Of a DNA stretch of 12,326 nucleotides, positions 1-6,969 are shown one piece after another (position 1 is the first letter of the stretch; every line of letters begins with the position of its first letter). The DNA is taken from assembly GCA_027019685.1 (NCBI GenBank), contig JALUWH010000144.1:1-12326 (forward strand), written 5' to 3'. The position numbers and the translations under genes were made by a program. This stretch comes from Ghiorsea sp. (GTDB lineage: Bacteria > Pseudomonadota > Zetaproteobacteria > Mariprofundales > Mariprofundaceae). The notes beneath the pieces were generated by a model. The model saw only the letters and a list, made by a program, of their open reading frames with translations. It was not told the origin of the DNA and made no database searches.

Positions 1-26
1 TGAAAAAGATGGTAGGCACGAAGTAA
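1..26 (+). CDS. C-terminal end of an upstream gene (partial)
   Basis: Reading codons from position 3, the first bases give a short tail (KKMVGTK) that ends at a TAA at 24-26. This stop shares its last A with the ATG of the sugar transferase gene, a TAATG junction typical of translationally coupled genes. No family can be recognised from seven residues. The reading frame is inferred only from the tight junction, and the upstream gene could instead end before the window. Because a sugar transferase follows, another polysaccharide gene would be a reasonable guess, but nothing visible proves it. Confidence 0.35.
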
Positions 27-586
27 TGAAGCGAGTGTTTGATGTGGTGTTGGCATTGGTTGCATTGCTAGTTTTGGCTATACCGATGTTGGTTGTGGCA
101 GTGTTGGTGAAGCTCACATCCAAAGGCTCTGTTCTGTATTGGTCAGACAGGGTGGGCAAAGATAATCATATTTTTAGAATGCCTAAGTTTCGCAGTATGA
201 AAGTGGATACACCTGCCGTTGCCACGCATTTATTGGAAGACCCGAAAAGTGTACTCACACCTATTGGTGAGTTCTTGCGCAAATCCAGTTTGGATGAGCT
301 GCCTCAATTATGGTGTGTTTTTAAAGGAGATATGAGCTTTGTTGGTCCACGTCCTGCTTTGTTTAATCAAGATGATTTAATTGCCTTAAGGACAGAAAAA
401 GGTGTGCATCGCTTGCCTGTAGGCGTTACAGGCTGGGCGCAGGTGAATGGACGCGATGAATTGCCGATTCCGCAAAAGGTTGCGTTAGATGTGGAATACC
501 TGCAAAGGCAGTCATTTTTCTTTGATGTCTATATTTTATGGCTTACTTTGATTAAAGTGGTGCGTAGAGACGGTGTGTCTCACTAA
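26..586 (+). CDS. Bacterial sugar transferase (small phosphoglycosyl transferase, PglC/WcaJ catalytic-domain type)
   Basis: The product (186 aa) belongs to the monotopic phosphoglycosyl transferase family, which moves a phospho-sugar from a UDP-sugar to undecaprenyl phosphate at the inner membrane, the first step in building capsule, exopolysaccharide, O-antigen or glycoprotein glycans. It has one N-terminal hydrophobic segment (about residues 5-28), the PKFRSM motif near 52-57, the catalytic Asp-Glu pair D90-E91 in SSLDELPQ, the GDMSFVGPRP motif ending near 110, and a GVTGWAQVNGR block. Its length matches the minimal catalytic form; the extra multi-helix N-terminal region of WcaJ/WbaP is absent. 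The start overlaps the stop of a preceding frame by one base and has only a weak ribosome binding site, which fits translational coupling. The sugar used cannot be told from sequence alone. Confidence 0.92.
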   Translation: MKRVFDVVLALVALLVLAIPMLVVAVLVKLTSKGSVLYWSDRVGKDNHIFRMPKFRSMKVDTPAVATHLLEDPKSVLTPIGEFLRKSSLDELPQLWCVFKGDMSFVGPRPALFNQDDLIALRTEKGVHRLPVGVTGWAQVNGRDELPIPQKVALDVEYLQRQSFFFDVYILWLTLIKVVRRDGVSH

Positions 587-605
587 ACAAGAGAGGGTGC
601 TGCAT

Positions 606-1127
606 ATGAACCAATCCATATTATTATCCATTTCGGGCAAAGATAGAGCGGGTATTGTGCGTGATGTAAGCGAAGTGTTGCTTCATGCACACGCCAATAT
701 TGAAGATTCATCTATGGCCGTACTTCGTGGTCGGTTTACCATGATGTTGATTGTAGAGCTTGAAGATAGTGGGCTTAGTAGCTTAAAAGCAGCGCTCGCC
801 GAGCTTGAGCAACGCACAGGTTTAACAGTGCAGTCGCAGGTATTGAGCGAAGATGAAGCAAGCCACATTCCTGATGAGCCTGATTGTGTGATTACGGTTA
901 GTGGCGCAGACAAACCTGGTATCGTCTTTGCGGTGACAGATGTGATGGCAGAGATTGGTGTGTCGGTGGCGGATGTGTCCACACGGGCACGAGGGGAAGT
1001 ATATATGATGGCGCTGGAAGCTGTGGCAGGTGATAAGTTAAATGCTTTGCAAACCAAGCTTGCAGGTGTTTCCGATAAGTTATCGGTGTCTATTGAAGTA
1101 CACCAGCTTGATGATGGCGTGATGTAA
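606..1127 (+). CDS. Two-ACT-domain protein, GcvR-like regulator
   Basis: The product (173 aa from this start) is two ACT domains in tandem, about residues 4-80 and 93-170. Each opens with the ligand-binding turn of this fold: KDRAGIV at 12-18 and ADKPGIV at 101-107. This architecture and length match the GcvR family; in Escherichia coli GcvR binds glycine and antagonises GcvA at the glycine cleavage operon. No DNA-binding domain is present, so any regulatory effect would work through a protein partner. The ATG at 606 is chosen because GAGAGGG lies about 9 bases upstream; an in-frame ATG at 573 would overlap the preceding gene and has no visible ribosome binding site. The neighbouring genes do not include a glycine cleavage operon or a GcvA, so the ligand and target remain open. 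Confidence 0.85.
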   Translation: MNQSILLSISGKDRAGIVRDVSEVLLHAHANIEDSSMAVLRGRFTMMLIVELEDSGLSSLKAALAELEQRTGLTVQSQVLSEDEASHIPDEPDCVITVSGADKPGIVFAVTDVMAEIGVSVADVSTRARGEVYMMALEAVAGDKLNALQTKLAGVSDKLSVSIEVHQLDDGVM

Positions 1128-1135
1128 CGCCAGCT

Positions 1136-1627
1136 ATGTATGAGCTATTAACTTTGCCTGATGAACGATTAAGGCAAAAGTCTCAACCTATAACCCAATT
1201 TGATAAGAGTCTGCATAAGTTTGTTGAGGATTTAGAGCAAGCCATGTTAGATGGTCAGGGCGGTGTAGGTATTGCTGCTCCGCAGTTGGGTGTACTCAAG
1301 CGCATTGTGATTGTTGACTGCTCTCTGGGCTTGCATAAAAACAAAAACCATGGTCGGCTTATTATGGTCAATCCTGAAATTATTGAACAAGATGGTGAAG
1401 TATTGGGCCGCGAGGGTTGTTTATCCGTGCCTGAATGGGTAGGTACTGTGCCTAGAGCAAGGCGAATCACAGTTCGCTATCAAGGTTTGCAAGGCAAAAC
1501 GCATGAGCTAAGTACGAAAGCCTTTGAAGCGCGGGTCATTCAGCATGAAATTGACCACTTGGATGGTATTTTATTTATCGACAAGGTGGTTTCGACCAAA
1601 GATTTGATTCGCAGGATGGATACATGA
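1136..1627 (+). CDS. def: Peptide deformylase
   Basis: This metalloenzyme removes the N-formyl group from the initiator methionine of new proteins, in the cytoplasm near the ribosome exit. All three family motifs are present: GVGIAAPQ at 43-50, EGCLS at 93-97 and HEIDH at 137-141. C95, H137 and H141 are the metal ligands and E138 is the catalytic acid. The length of 163 aa is close to E. coli Def (169 aa). It begins 8 bases after the GcvR-like gene and ends with an ATGA overlap with the VOC gene, so the three are probably co-transcribed. The usual fmt partner is not beside it. The ribosome binding site is weak, but the start agrees with the usual N-terminus of the family. Confidence 0.96.
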   Translation: MYELLTLPDERLRQKSQPITQFDKSLHKFVEDLEQAMLDGQGGVGIAAPQLGVLKRIVIVDCSLGLHKNKNHGRLIMVNPEIIEQDGEVLGREGCLSVPEWVGTVPRARRITVRYQGLQGKTHELSTKAFEARVIQHEIDHLDGILFIDKVVSTKDLIRRMDT

Positions 1628-1995
1628 GTACTGCTTTTCACCATGTGGCAATCATCGTCTCTGATTTGGCTAAGGCGAAACAAGTGTATGGTGATATACT
1701 TGGTTTAGAACAAGATATTCGCCCCGACCTTAATTTTGATGGATTGTTTTACAGTTTAGGCAATGGGCAGCAGTTGCATGTCATGTTATTGGATAACCCT
1801 GATACAAAAAGTATTAAACCTGTCCATGGTGGTCGTTACCACCATTTTGCTTTGTCTGTTTCTCATCTTGATACGATTAAATCCAAACTCGAACAAAATG
1901 ATATACCTTATACGCAAAGTAAATCAGGGCGTGCTGCAATTTTCTTTTATGATTTTGATGGTAATGCGATTGAGTTGGTGCAAGTAAGCACCTAG
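1624..1995 (+). CDS. VOC-fold (glyoxalase/bleomycin-resistance type) protein
   Basis: This 123 aa protein has the paired beta-alpha-beta-beta-beta modules of the vicinal oxygen chelate superfamily. The first module starts FHHVAIIVSDLAKAKQVYGDILG and the second YHHFALSV near 72-79; it finishes with FDGNAIELVQ. Likely metal ligands are H7, H74 and E117, with H52 as a possible fourth, in the positions expected for glyoxalase-like enzymes. The superfamily includes glyoxalase I, fosfomycin resistance proteins, extradiol dioxygenases and epimerases, and this sequence does not allow a choice among them. The start codon overlaps the stop of the deformylase gene (ATGA), so translation is likely coupled. 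It is the last gene of the first plus-strand run. Confidence 0.82.
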   Translation: MSTAFHHVAIIVSDLAKAKQVYGDILGLEQDIRPDLNFDGLFYSLGNGQQLHVMLLDNPDTKSIKPVHGGRYHHFALSVSHLDTIKSKLEQNDIPYTQSKSGRAAIFFYDFDGNAIELVQVST

Positions 1996-2029
1996 ATTTA
2001 AAGTAGCTTTATATATTGGATGAATTAAT

Positions 2030-2066
2030 GCAGCCAGTTATGACGTGGTAGGCTGCCCCATTTTTT
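2030..2066 (+). terminator. Possible terminator between converging genes
   Basis: GCAGCC at 2030-2035 can pair with GGCTGC at 2051-2056 across a 15-base loop. Four bases later there is a run of six T (2061-2066). It could end transcription of the plus-strand run that finishes at 1995. The hairpin overlaps the last codons of the converging minus-strand gene, and the stem is short with a gap before the T run, so the call is tentative. Confidence 0.3.
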
Positions 2067-2325
2067 GATCCATATTGTAGAGAAATGCAAGTAGCTCAGC
2101 TACCAGCTGGTATGCTTCTTCGGGGATTTCTTGTCCAACGGGAACCTGCGCTAACAATTGTGCAAGTTGGGTATCATTATGAATATGCACATGATTTTCT
2201 TTGGCTAAATTGAGGATTGCTTTGGCAACCTCACCATAACCTGAGGCGAGCACTTTGGGTGCAGTGTGTGCATTGGTATCATAAGCAATGGCAACGGCGG
2301 CTTGTTGTTCACGAATTTTCTTCAT
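2038..2325 (-). CDS. Stand-alone FlhB/YscU C-terminal-like domain protein
   Basis: This 95 aa protein aligns with the cytoplasmic C-terminal domain of the type III export switch proteins (FlhB in flagella, YscU/EscU in injectisomes). The shared signature runs AVAIAYD, then TAPKVLASG, a helix rich in Ala/Glu, and the closing IPEEAYQLVAELLAFLY. In full-length FlhB the NPTH self-cleavage motif stands just before the AVAxxYD strand; here that place is REQQA, so self-cleavage is not expected. The membrane-spanning half of FlhB is also absent. Short proteins of this kind (FlhX or YlqH type) often accompany flagellar genes, but no flagellar gene is visible here. It is the only minus-strand gene in the window. 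The start has only a weak AGAAG-like site immediately upstream. Confidence 0.82.
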   Translation of the reverse strand: MKKIREQQAAVAIAYDTNAHTAPKVLASGYGEVAKAILNLAKENHVHIHNDTQLAQLLAQVPVGQEIPEEAYQLVAELLAFLYNMDQKMGQPTTS

Positions 2326-2418
2326 CTTCTATTCATCGCAATTTTCTCAGAATGCTTAACCTTCACGAAAGCATGGGTTAGCTTTCAGTTTCAAATTTTA
2401 AGGCTGGAGTCACTGTTG
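2326..2418. promoter_or_regulatory. Divergent intergenic region with competing hairpins
   Basis: This 93-base spacer separates the minus-strand FlhB-like gene from the M16 peptidase gene and must hold the start signals of both. GCTTAACC at 2354-2361 can pair with GGGTTAGC at 2375-2382, with one bulged T. ATGCTT at 2352-2357 can also pair perfectly with AAGCAT at 2369-2374, and the two pairings exclude each other. GGAG at 2406-2409 is the ribosome binding site of the M16 gene. No convincing -35/-10 pair could be picked by eye. Confidence 0.35.
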
Positions 2419-3756
2419 ATGAGAAAATTATTATGGTTCACTGCTTTTTTTCTAAGTTTTGCGACAACTGCACAAGCAGCATTGCAGCAGGCAAGTTTTA
2501 AAAATGGGGTAAATTTGATTGTTGAAGAAGACCATTCAGCCCCTGTAGCCATGGTTCAGGTTTGGCTCAAAGTGGGTGGTCGTGATGAAGTGCCTGGCAA
2601 AACAGGATTGGCACATGTGTTTGAGCACATGATGTTTAAAGGCTCAAAGAAGTTAGCAGCAGGTGAATACTCTAAAATTATTTCAGCTATGGGGGGCAGT
2701 GATAATGCCTTTACATCCACAGATTATACGGCGTATTTTGAGACTGTACCCGCAGCCGAGGTTAGTCGTGTTTTAAAGATGGAGGCAGAGCGTTTTGCCA
2801 ATCTAAAACTTCGGGATAAAGATTTTCAGAGTGAAATTAAAGTGATTATGGAAGAGCGTAGAATGCGCACTGAAGATGATGCCAATTCACGTATGTTTGA
2901 AGAGTTATCCGCTGCATCGCTGCGTCTACACCCGTATCGCAATCCTGTGATTGGCTGGATGCAAGATTTAGAAGCGTTGACCATTGATGATGTAAAAGCC
3001 TTTTATAAGAAACATTATGTGCCAGCCAATGTCACTGTGGTGGTAGTCGGTGATGTTAATTTTCAACAAGTGAAAAAAGTCGTGGGTAAATCATTTGGCA
3101 AGATGAAAGCAAGGAAAGTTGAACCACGTTTTAACCCAACTGAGCCTGAACCCTTGGGCGCTAAACGTGTCATTGTTGAGCTGCCCGCACAATTACCCAT
3201 GGTCGCAGTGACTATACCTGTGCTTTCATGGCAGCCTAGCAAGAATGACAAAGAGGCGGCAGCTTTGGCTTTAGCAACAGAAATTTTAGCGGGTGGTAAA
3301 TCAGCAGTGCTCAATCGTGTGTTGGTGAATGAAAAACGTGTGGCATCTGCTGCGGGTGCAGGATACGACCCATTTACGATGGGGTTAGACTTATGGTATG
3401 CCTATGGTGCGTTAGGTGTTGGGCAGACAGTATCTTCTTTTGAAAAGAGCTTTTGGGCTTTGATAGATGAGATGAGCAAAACGTTGCCTGATAAACGTCG
3501 GTTTGCCGCCGCTAAACGAAGCGTGATTGCTAATGCGATATTTGCGCAAGATTCTTTATATTTACGGGCAAAACATATTGGTATTTTAGAGACGGTAGGC
3601 ATTGGTGCGGCGCAACAGGATAAATGGTTAGACTTGATTCGCGCCGTGCAACCCGAAGATGTACGGGATGCTATAGCGCGTTGGCTGAAACCCAACAGGG
3701 CTACAACAGGTGTATTGCAGCCTAAACATGTTGCCGTAAGCGGGGGTGGACAATGA
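2419..3756 (+). CDS. M16 family zinc metallopeptidase, catalytic subunit
   Basis: This 445 aa exported peptidase has a signal peptide (hydrophobic stretch about residues 4-18, likely cleavage after AQA near 20) followed by two M16 domains. The inverted zinc motif HVFEH is at 66-70: H66 and H70 bind zinc, E69 is the catalytic base, and E145 or E146 in IMEERR is the distal ligand, at the spacing usual for the family. The sequence TDYTAYFETVP near 101-111 is also typical. The ATG at 2419 is chosen because GGAG precedes it by 9 bases and a proper signal peptide follows. An upstream in-frame ATG at 2266 would run back through the opposite-strand gene. It overlaps the next M16 gene by ATGA. Periplasmic degradation or processing of peptides is likely; the substrate is unknown. 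Confidence 0.93.
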   Translation: MRKLLWFTAFFLSFATTAQAALQQASFKNGVNLIVEEDHSAPVAMVQVWLKVGGRDEVPGKTGLAHVFEHMMFKGSKKLAAGEYSKIISAMGGSDNAFTSTDYTAYFETVPAAEVSRVLKMEAERFANLKLRDKDFQSEIKVIMEERRMRTEDDANSRMFEELSAASLRLHPYRNPVIGWMQDLEALTIDDVKAFYKKHYVPANVTVVVVGDVNFQQVKKVVGKSFGKMKARKVEPRFNPTEPEPLGAKRVIVELPAQLPMVAVTIPVLSWQPSKNDKEAAALALATEILAGGKSAVLNRVLVNEKRVASAAGAGYDPFTMGLDLWYAYGALGVGQTVSSFEKSFWALIDEMSKTLPDKRRFAAAKRSVIANAIFAQDSLYLRAKHIGILETVGIGAAQQDKWLDLIRAVQPEDVRDAIARWLKPNRATTGVLQPKHVAVSGGGQ

Positions 3757-5069
3757 TACGAGTGTGGATATTTGTTTTAGGATTTATGTTAGGCAGTCAA
3801 GCTGTGGCAGCACCTGTGGTACAACAAAAGACCTTGGACAATGGTTTAAATATTTTATTGATAGAAGCGCATAATGTACCCATGGTGGCAATGAAACTGG
3901 TTGTGCCTGCGGGTAGCCGTTTTGATGCACAGGGTAAGGCAGGTTCAGCAGCATTATTGTCGGCTATGTTGACGGATCATACACAAAAACATGATTACCA
4001 AGCATGGGCAGCAGAACTGGATGACGCAGCAATTCGCTTGGGTAGTGGTGTGGACAAAGATACCATGTCTTTTTCACTGACGGTGTTACGCGAAGCCTTG
4101 GATGAAGGAGTGCAAGCTTTGTCAGAAGCTGTGTTGCAGCCAGGTTGGCAGCAAAAACGATTTGAATTTTTACAGAAAAATGCAATTTCAGCTACAACCA
4201 AAGCCAGAGAAGAGGCTACGACATATGCAGCAGAAGAGGTGAATAAGTTGTTGTTCCCCAACCACCCTTATGGACATGCGGTGTCGGGTAATGTGCAGTC
4301 GTTAAAACAGATACAGCTTAAAGACTTAAAGCTTATGTATCAACAGCAAGTACGTCCTGATGGTGCTGTGTTGGCAGTCAGCGGTGACATTACTATGGAC
4401 GCGTTGCTTGCAGCATTGAAGCCGTATTTAAATGGCTGGAAGGGTAAGCCTGTGCATGCTTTCTCTGATATTAAGCAGCCACAACCCAGTACACAACAAG
4501 CAAGCTTTGTTACATTGGATAAACATCAAGCTTTGGTTGAATGGGTGCGGCTTGGTCCATCGCGTCATCACCCTGATTATAAGGCTTTGTTGGTGTTAAA
4601 TCATATGTTGGGCGGCGGTGGATTTGGTTCTCGGTTGATGGAGGAAATTCGTGAAAAACGAGGGCTTGTGTATGGTGTATATTCTTTCTTTCAGCCATTA
4701 GAGACCAATGGTGCATATACCATACGTTTGTTGACCAAGGCAGATCAAGCTGCTGAAGCTGAGGTTGTGTTGCGTGATGTATTGCAAGGTTTAGCTGATG
4801 GGCATATTAGCCAAGAAGACTTGGATAAAAGCAAACGAAATTTGGTGGGTGGGTTCGCTCAACGCATGGATTCTAATCGAGAACGGGCAGGTTTGTTGGC
4901 AATGATGGGGGTGTATAAACGCCCCTTGGATTATTTGCAAAACTGGACGAAAAGCGTGAGTTCAGTCACACTTGCAGACGTTAAACGCGTGGCAAAACAA
5001 TATCTGCAACCGAAAGATTGGAAGCGTGTTTTGGTTGGTCCTGATGTGGTGCAACAGCAAAACAAGTAA
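3753..5069 (+). CDS. M16 family peptidase-like subunit lacking the zinc site
   Basis: This 438 aa exported protein has a signal peptide (cleavage after VAA near residue 20) and the two-domain M16 fold. Where HXXEH should lie, after the conserved GKAG at 61-64, the sequence reads ALLSA (67-71), so no zinc site can form. The C-terminal domain keeps the glycine-rich stretch at 287-290 and the conserved Arg/Tyr region (R303 with Y307/Y310) that grips substrate in paired M16 proteins. Translation is coupled to the active subunit by ATGA. By analogy with mitochondrial processing peptidase and bacterial M16B pairs, the two likely form a heterodimer in which this one supplies substrate binding. Confidence 0.92.
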   Translation: MIRVWIFVLGFMLGSQAVAAPVVQQKTLDNGLNILLIEAHNVPMVAMKLVVPAGSRFDAQGKAGSAALLSAMLTDHTQKHDYQAWAAELDDAAIRLGSGVDKDTMSFSLTVLREALDEGVQALSEAVLQPGWQQKRFEFLQKNAISATTKAREEATTYAAEEVNKLLFPNHPYGHAVSGNVQSLKQIQLKDLKLMYQQQVRPDGAVLAVSGDITMDALLAALKPYLNGWKGKPVHAFSDIKQPQPSTQQASFVTLDKHQALVEWVRLGPSRHHPDYKALLVLNHMLGGGGFGSRLMEEIREKRGLVYGVYSFFQPLETNGAYTIRLLTKADQAAEAEVVLRDVLQGLADGHISQEDLDKSKRNLVGGFAQRMDSNRERAGLLAMMGVYKRPLDYLQNWTKSVSSVTLADVKRVAKQYLQPKDWKRVLVGPDVVQQQNK

Positions 5070-5093
5070 TGTTATCGGTAGTGTGAGGGAAAA

Positions 5094-5939
5094 ATGAAAA
5101 CGATTTTAGTGGTTGAAGATTCCAATACCAGTCGTGATGTAACCAGCCACTTTTTACAGCAAGGTGGGTTCCGTGTTTTGGAGGCGGAAGATGGTGAAGA
5201 TGCCCTGAATATTTTGCGTAGCCGCCACGTGGATTTGATTTTAACTGATATTATGATGCCTAACTTGGATGGTTGGGGACTATATAGGGAAATCAGAGCG
5301 GACAAAAGTTTTAACTTAACACCCTTTGTGTTTCTTTCTGTGTTGGATGAAATTGATGACCAAATTAAAGGTTTAACCTTGGGTGTAGATGATTATTTGG
5401 TGAAACCTGTGACACCTATGCAGTTGATTGCACGTGTAAATACGGCTTTAATGCGTAGTGAGCGATTGGAACAATATTTTTATCGTAACCCTGTTACAGA
5501 CCTTGAAACAGAGCAGTATTTTTATCAACGGTTTAACCAAGAAGTTGATCGCTGCCGTGCAGCGCAGCAGCCATTGAGTTTAGTGGTGATTGGTATTGGT
5601 AACTATGTGTCTTTGGTGCGCGGACATGCCGACTGGTTTGCTGAAAGTGCGGCAAGAGAAGCGGGTAGTTTGATTCGTGAGAAAACACGTTCTTATGATG
5701 TTGTGGCAGATATGGGTCAAGGTCGGTTTGCAGTCTTGTTGCCCAATGCGAAGGCTGAAAAAGCGAAAACTTGGGCAGAGCGCTTAAACCAAGAGTGGGA
5801 CTTATCGTTGGTTTGGCCTGAAACAGAGCAAAATATTGCGGTGGATATTGGTTTTACCTGCGATGATTTGTCACCTGGCGATGATAATGCCTTGGCGATT
5901 TTGAAAAAGAACCTTGGTTCGTTTGAACGCAAGTGGTAA
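5094..5939 (+). CDS. Response regulator with receiver domain and degenerate GGDEF domain
   Basis: Residues 1-120 (of 281) form a complete receiver domain: acidic pocket E8-D9, phospho-acceptor D52 in LILTDIMMPN, switch residue S82 and K104 in YLVKPV. A linker helix leads to a second domain (about 130-275) with the outline of a GGDEF domain, including the entry PVTDLETEQYFYQRF and the strand LSLVVIGIGNY. The active-site loop reads GQGRF (208-212) where active diguanylate cyclases have GGDEF, so cyclic-di-GMP synthesis is not expected. The domain may instead bind nucleotide or act as a protein-binding output. GAGGGA at 5085-5090 is a good ribosome binding site. No histidine kinase is adjacent. 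It sits 24 bases after the M16 pair, so it may share their transcript. Confidence 0.9.
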   Translation: MKTILVVEDSNTSRDVTSHFLQQGGFRVLEAEDGEDALNILRSRHVDLILTDIMMPNLDGWGLYREIRADKSFNLTPFVFLSVLDEIDDQIKGLTLGVDDYLVKPVTPMQLIARVNTALMRSERLEQYFYRNPVTDLETEQYFYQRFNQEVDRCRAAQQPLSLVVIGIGNYVSLVRGHADWFAESAAREAGSLIREKTRSYDVVADMGQGRFAVLLPNAKAEKAKTWAERLNQEWDLSLVWPETEQNIAVDIGFTCDDLSPGDDNALAILKKNLGSFERKW

Positions 5940-5953
5940 CACCTTAATTTAAA

Positions 5954-6487
5954 GTGCGAATTACAGCAGGAAATATGCGTGGGCGCACGATGCGTGTGCC
6001 TGATATAGAAGGTTTGCGCCCAACACCTTCGCGGGTGCGCGAAGCATTGTTTAATATTCTTGGTGACTTGCAGGGTGCTTCGGTACTAGATTTGTTTGCA
6101 GGAAGTGGCGTGATAGGCCTTGAAGCGTTGTCACGAGGAGCAAGCAGTGTGCTTAGTATCGAGTCAGATAGAGCTGCCTGCCAAGCCATGAAGGTGATTG
6201 AAGAATCATGGGGCATTGAAGGGTGGACAATTCAAGCGGCATCATTACCCAAGGCTTTACCTACAGGGCAACATTTTGACTTTATTTTTGCAGATCCACC
6301 TTACAACACAGGGCTTGCTGCACAAATACCCGCATGGTTAGCCAAACAAGACATAAGTTATGAACACTTGGTGATTGAAGAATCATCACGTTCACGTTTG
6401 CAATGGAAACAAGATATTTTGCCTGTTCAGTCACGTAAATACAGTGAAACAACGCTGTATTTTTTTGATGGCAACACGGGAACATAG
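5954..6487 (+). CDS. rsmD: 16S rRNA (guanine(966)-N(2))-methyltransferase RsmD
   Basis: This S-adenosylmethionine-dependent enzyme methylates N2 of G966 in 16S rRNA during small-subunit assembly. The N-terminus MRITAGNMRGR followed by LRPTPSRVREALFNIL (21-36) is diagnostic of RsmD. The SAM-binding loop LDLFAGSGVIGLEALSRGA covers about 45-63, and the catalytic DPPYN motif is at 114-118. The length of 177 aa is slightly below E. coli RsmD (198 aa). Translation starts at a GTG; the ribosome binding site is poor, but the N-terminal match leaves little choice. It is followed after one base by coaD, a pairing seen in many bacteria. Confidence 0.95.
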   Translation: MRITAGNMRGRTMRVPDIEGLRPTPSRVREALFNILGDLQGASVLDLFAGSGVIGLEALSRGASSVLSIESDRAACQAMKVIEESWGIEGWTIQAASLPKALPTGQHFDFIFADPPYNTGLAAQIPAWLAKQDISYEHLVIEESSRSRLQWKQDILPVQSRKYSETTLYFFDGNTGT

Positions 6488-6488
6488 T

Positions 6489-6968
6489 ATGAAAATAGCA
6501 ATTTATCCTGGTACATTTGACCCCATAACCATGGGGCATGTAGATGTGGTGCAACGCGGTTTAAAACTTTTTGATAAAGTGATTATTGCTGTTGCCGATA
6601 GCCCGAAGAAAAGCCCAATGTTTGATGTGCAAACACGATTGGACATGGTGAATGCTACATTTGCCAATGAAAAGCGTATTCAAACCTTAAGTTTTGATGG
6701 TTTGCTGGTCAATTTGGCGCAAACACATCAGGCGACTGCTATTTTACGTGGGTTGCGCGCCGCATCAGATTTTGAATATGAATTTCAATTGGCAGCCATG
6801 AACCGCAAACTAGATGCAGAGATTGAATCGGTTTTTGTGATGGCGAGAGAAGAATATACTTTTGTCTCATCCAGCTTTATTCGTGAAATATCGAGTATGG
6901 GTGGAGATGTGAATGCATTGGTACCCACTGCTGTTCGAGCTTATTTGCCGCAAAAAGGAAAAAAGTAA
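6489..6968 (+). CDS. coaD: Phosphopantetheine adenylyltransferase
   Basis: CoaD transfers AMP from ATP to 4'-phosphopantetheine, giving dephospho-CoA, the penultimate step of coenzyme A synthesis in the cytoplasm. The nucleotidyltransferase signature is plain: YPGTFDPITMGH (6-17), with the TxGH form of the HxGH motif at 14-17, then ILRGLRAASDFEYEFQ and the C-terminal FVSSSFIRE (125-133), the family's ISSTxVR-like motif. The length of 159 aa equals that of E. coli CoaD. The ATG at 6489 is chosen because the family's N-terminus begins exactly there; an in-frame ATG at 6375 would lie deep inside rsmD. The gap to rsmD is one base. Confidence 0.97.
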   Translation: MKIAIYPGTFDPITMGHVDVVQRGLKLFDKVIIAVADSPKKSPMFDVQTRLDMVNATFANEKRIQTLSFDGLLVNLAQTHQATAILRGLRAASDFEYEFQLAAMNRKLDAEIESVFVMAREEYTFVSSSFIREISSMGGDVNALVPTAVRAYLPQKGKK

Positions 6969-6969
6969 T

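Noticed and set aside
573..605. Longer version of the GcvR-like protein starting at the ATG at 573
   Set aside because: It overlaps the end of the sugar transferase gene and has no visible ribosome binding site, whereas the ATG at 606 follows GAGAGGG and begins exactly at the first ACT strand.
683..1057. Antisense open frame of 124 codons opposite the GcvR-like gene
   Set aside because: The product is low-complexity Ser/Thr-rich sequence, the expected shadow of a real gene on the other strand, with no start signals.
2266..2418. N-terminal extension of the M16 peptidase back to 2266
   Set aside because: It would run antisense through the FlhB-like gene and bury the signal peptide; the ATG at 2419 has GGAG upstream and a normal signal sequence.
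3063..4261. Several antisense open frames opposite the M16 genes
   Set aside because: All lie fully inside well-supported genes, show no domain pattern and have no ribosome binding sites.
6375..6488. N-terminal extension of CoaD from 6375
   Set aside because: It lies inside rsmD, and the CoaD family N-terminus (MKIAIYPGTFDP) starts at 6489.
6913..6969. N-terminal extension of PyrD from 6913
   Set aside because: It overlaps the end of coaD; the ATG at 6970 gives the usual N-terminus and follows a purine-rich AAGGA site.
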